Source of the DNA: Nostocoides sp039812405
GTDB lineage: Bacteria; Actinomycetota; Actinomycetes; Actinomycetales; Dermatophilaceae
Assembly (NCBI GenBank): GCA_039812405.1
Contig: JBDIAL010000191.1
Location: 1-7,452 of the forward strand
Direction of reading: 5' to 3'
Length of the DNA: 7,452 nt
How positions within the stretch are numbered: the first letter of the stretch is position 1; each line of letters starts with the position of its first letter. A program made the position numbers and the translations under genes. The notes under the pieces are model-generated. The model was given only the letters and a program-made list of their open reading frames with translations. It searched no databases and was not told the origin of the DNA. This document shows, one piece after another, positions 6,806-7,452 of the stretch.

Positions 6806-7452
6806 CGGCGCGCCACCCGCACCTCCGGCAGGCGCACCCGGCGGCGCACCCCCGTGCCGGCAGGATCGCCGTCGGCGCAGTCCACGAGCATCTCGCCGGA
6901 CTCGTCGACGGACACCTCGAGCTCGTCATCGGTGAGGGCCAGGTATCCGACGAGCTCGGCCACGCCCTGTTCGATGGGGTAGAGCCCGAGGATGTCGGCG
7001 AGCCGCGCCGAGCTCCCCCGGGGCACGACGGACCGGATGTTGTCGACGAGCCGGGCCCGGTCGACGACGGTCTGCTCGAAGAGGGCGTCGACATCGAGCT
7101 CAGCGTCGTCCGGGGAGGCGAGGGAGCTCTCGACGGCGACGGCCGGCCGGGCGTCGTGCAGCGGCCGGTCGAAGGGCAGGGCGATGGTGACGCCGGGCAG
7201 ATCGACCTCGATGCCCACCGCGGGCGGGTCGGCGCGACGGGCGAGGGCGAGGGACTCGATCCCGCGGACGAGCTCGACGACCCGGCGGTTCTCCAGCCAC
7301 ACCTGGTCGTCAAGGAACCGGCGCAGCTGCTCGGAGATCTGCCGGACGGTCTGCTGCGTCCGCTCCGCGGCCTCCGACCAGTCGTGGTGGATGCTCGTCA
7401 GGCGATGGTCGGCCTCGATGGCCTGCAGATCCGTGACCCGGCGGAGCAGGTC
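6802..7452 (-). CDS. jetA: Wadjet subunit JetA (DUF3375, kleisin-like), C-terminal part
   Basis: The frame is open from the right edge to a TGA at 6804-6802 and gives 216 residues. JetA proteins are usually about 480-500 residues, so more than half, including the start, lies outside the window. JetA (MksF/EptA) is the kleisin that bridges the two JetC heads and binds JetB. The visible part begins in a helical, Arg/Asp-rich segment (LLRRVTDLQAIEADHRL). It carries the DUF3375 motif ISEQLRRFLDDQVWLENRRV (about 7344-7285), then a mixed region that includes PAVGIEVDLPG and ends with VRLPEVRVARR. The GTG at 7302 lies inside this motif and is not the start. The stop overlaps the jetB start codon as ATGA. 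No frameshift is seen. The promoter of the operon must be beyond the window. Confidence 0.9.
   Translation of the reverse strand, partial: DLLRRVTDLQAIEADHRLTSIHHDWSEAAERTQQTVRQISEQLRRFLDDQVWLENRRVVELVRGIESLALARRADPPAVGIEVDLPGVTIALPFDRPLHDARPAVAVESSLASPDDAELDVDALFEQTVVDRARLVDNIRSVVPRGSSARLADILGLYPIEQGVAELVGYLALTDDELEVSVDESGEMLVDCADGDPAGTGVRRRVRLPEVRVARR

Overview
The window is high-GC (roughly 70% by eye) bacterial chromosome with GTG as well as ATG starts, heavy G/C third codon positions and long antisense shadow frames. Together with the tRNA-Glu form and the gene types, this points to an actinobacterium. A bias for TATGCC over TACGCC resembles what I associate loosely with Intrasporangiaceae-type genomes, but that placement is only a guess.

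Layout from left to right. A tRNA-Glu(UUC) gene lies on the minus strand at the left edge (1-73), with its 3' end at base 1. An intergenic stretch (74-376) holds a probable tRNA promoter on the minus strand, two imperfect ~30 bp direct repeats, and a perfect 5-5-5 inverted repeat that is a good operator candidate for the next gene. A full-length flavohemoglobin (Hmp, nitric oxide dioxygenase; 377-1594, plus strand) follows. It ends at a 12 bp perfect inverted repeat that can serve as a terminator between convergent genes.

The rest of the window (1652-7452) is on the minus strand and is a Wadjet-type SMC anti-plasmid operon (JetABCD, also called MksFEBG or EptABCD), read from the right edge leftward. 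It comprises the C-terminal 216 residues of JetA (kleisin-like subunit; the N-terminal part is outside the window), JetB (KITE-like, DUF4194), JetC (MukB/SMC-like ATPase with Walker A, ABC signature and Walker B all intact) and JetD (DUF3322/DUF2220 protein with a Toprim-type nuclease centre). Successive genes overlap by 4, 8 and 4 bases, so they are probably one transcript with translational coupling. In the family, JetABC forms a loop-extruding SMC complex and JetD is the nuclease recruited to cut small circular DNA. All catalytic motifs visible here look intact, so the system appears functional as far as the window shows it.

I found no insertion sequence, CRISPR array, integrase or second unknown system. 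The defence operon is of a known type. The less explained items are the hmp operator, the direct repeats, the terminator that doubles as the last codons of jetD, and the strand-symmetric TATGCC bias.
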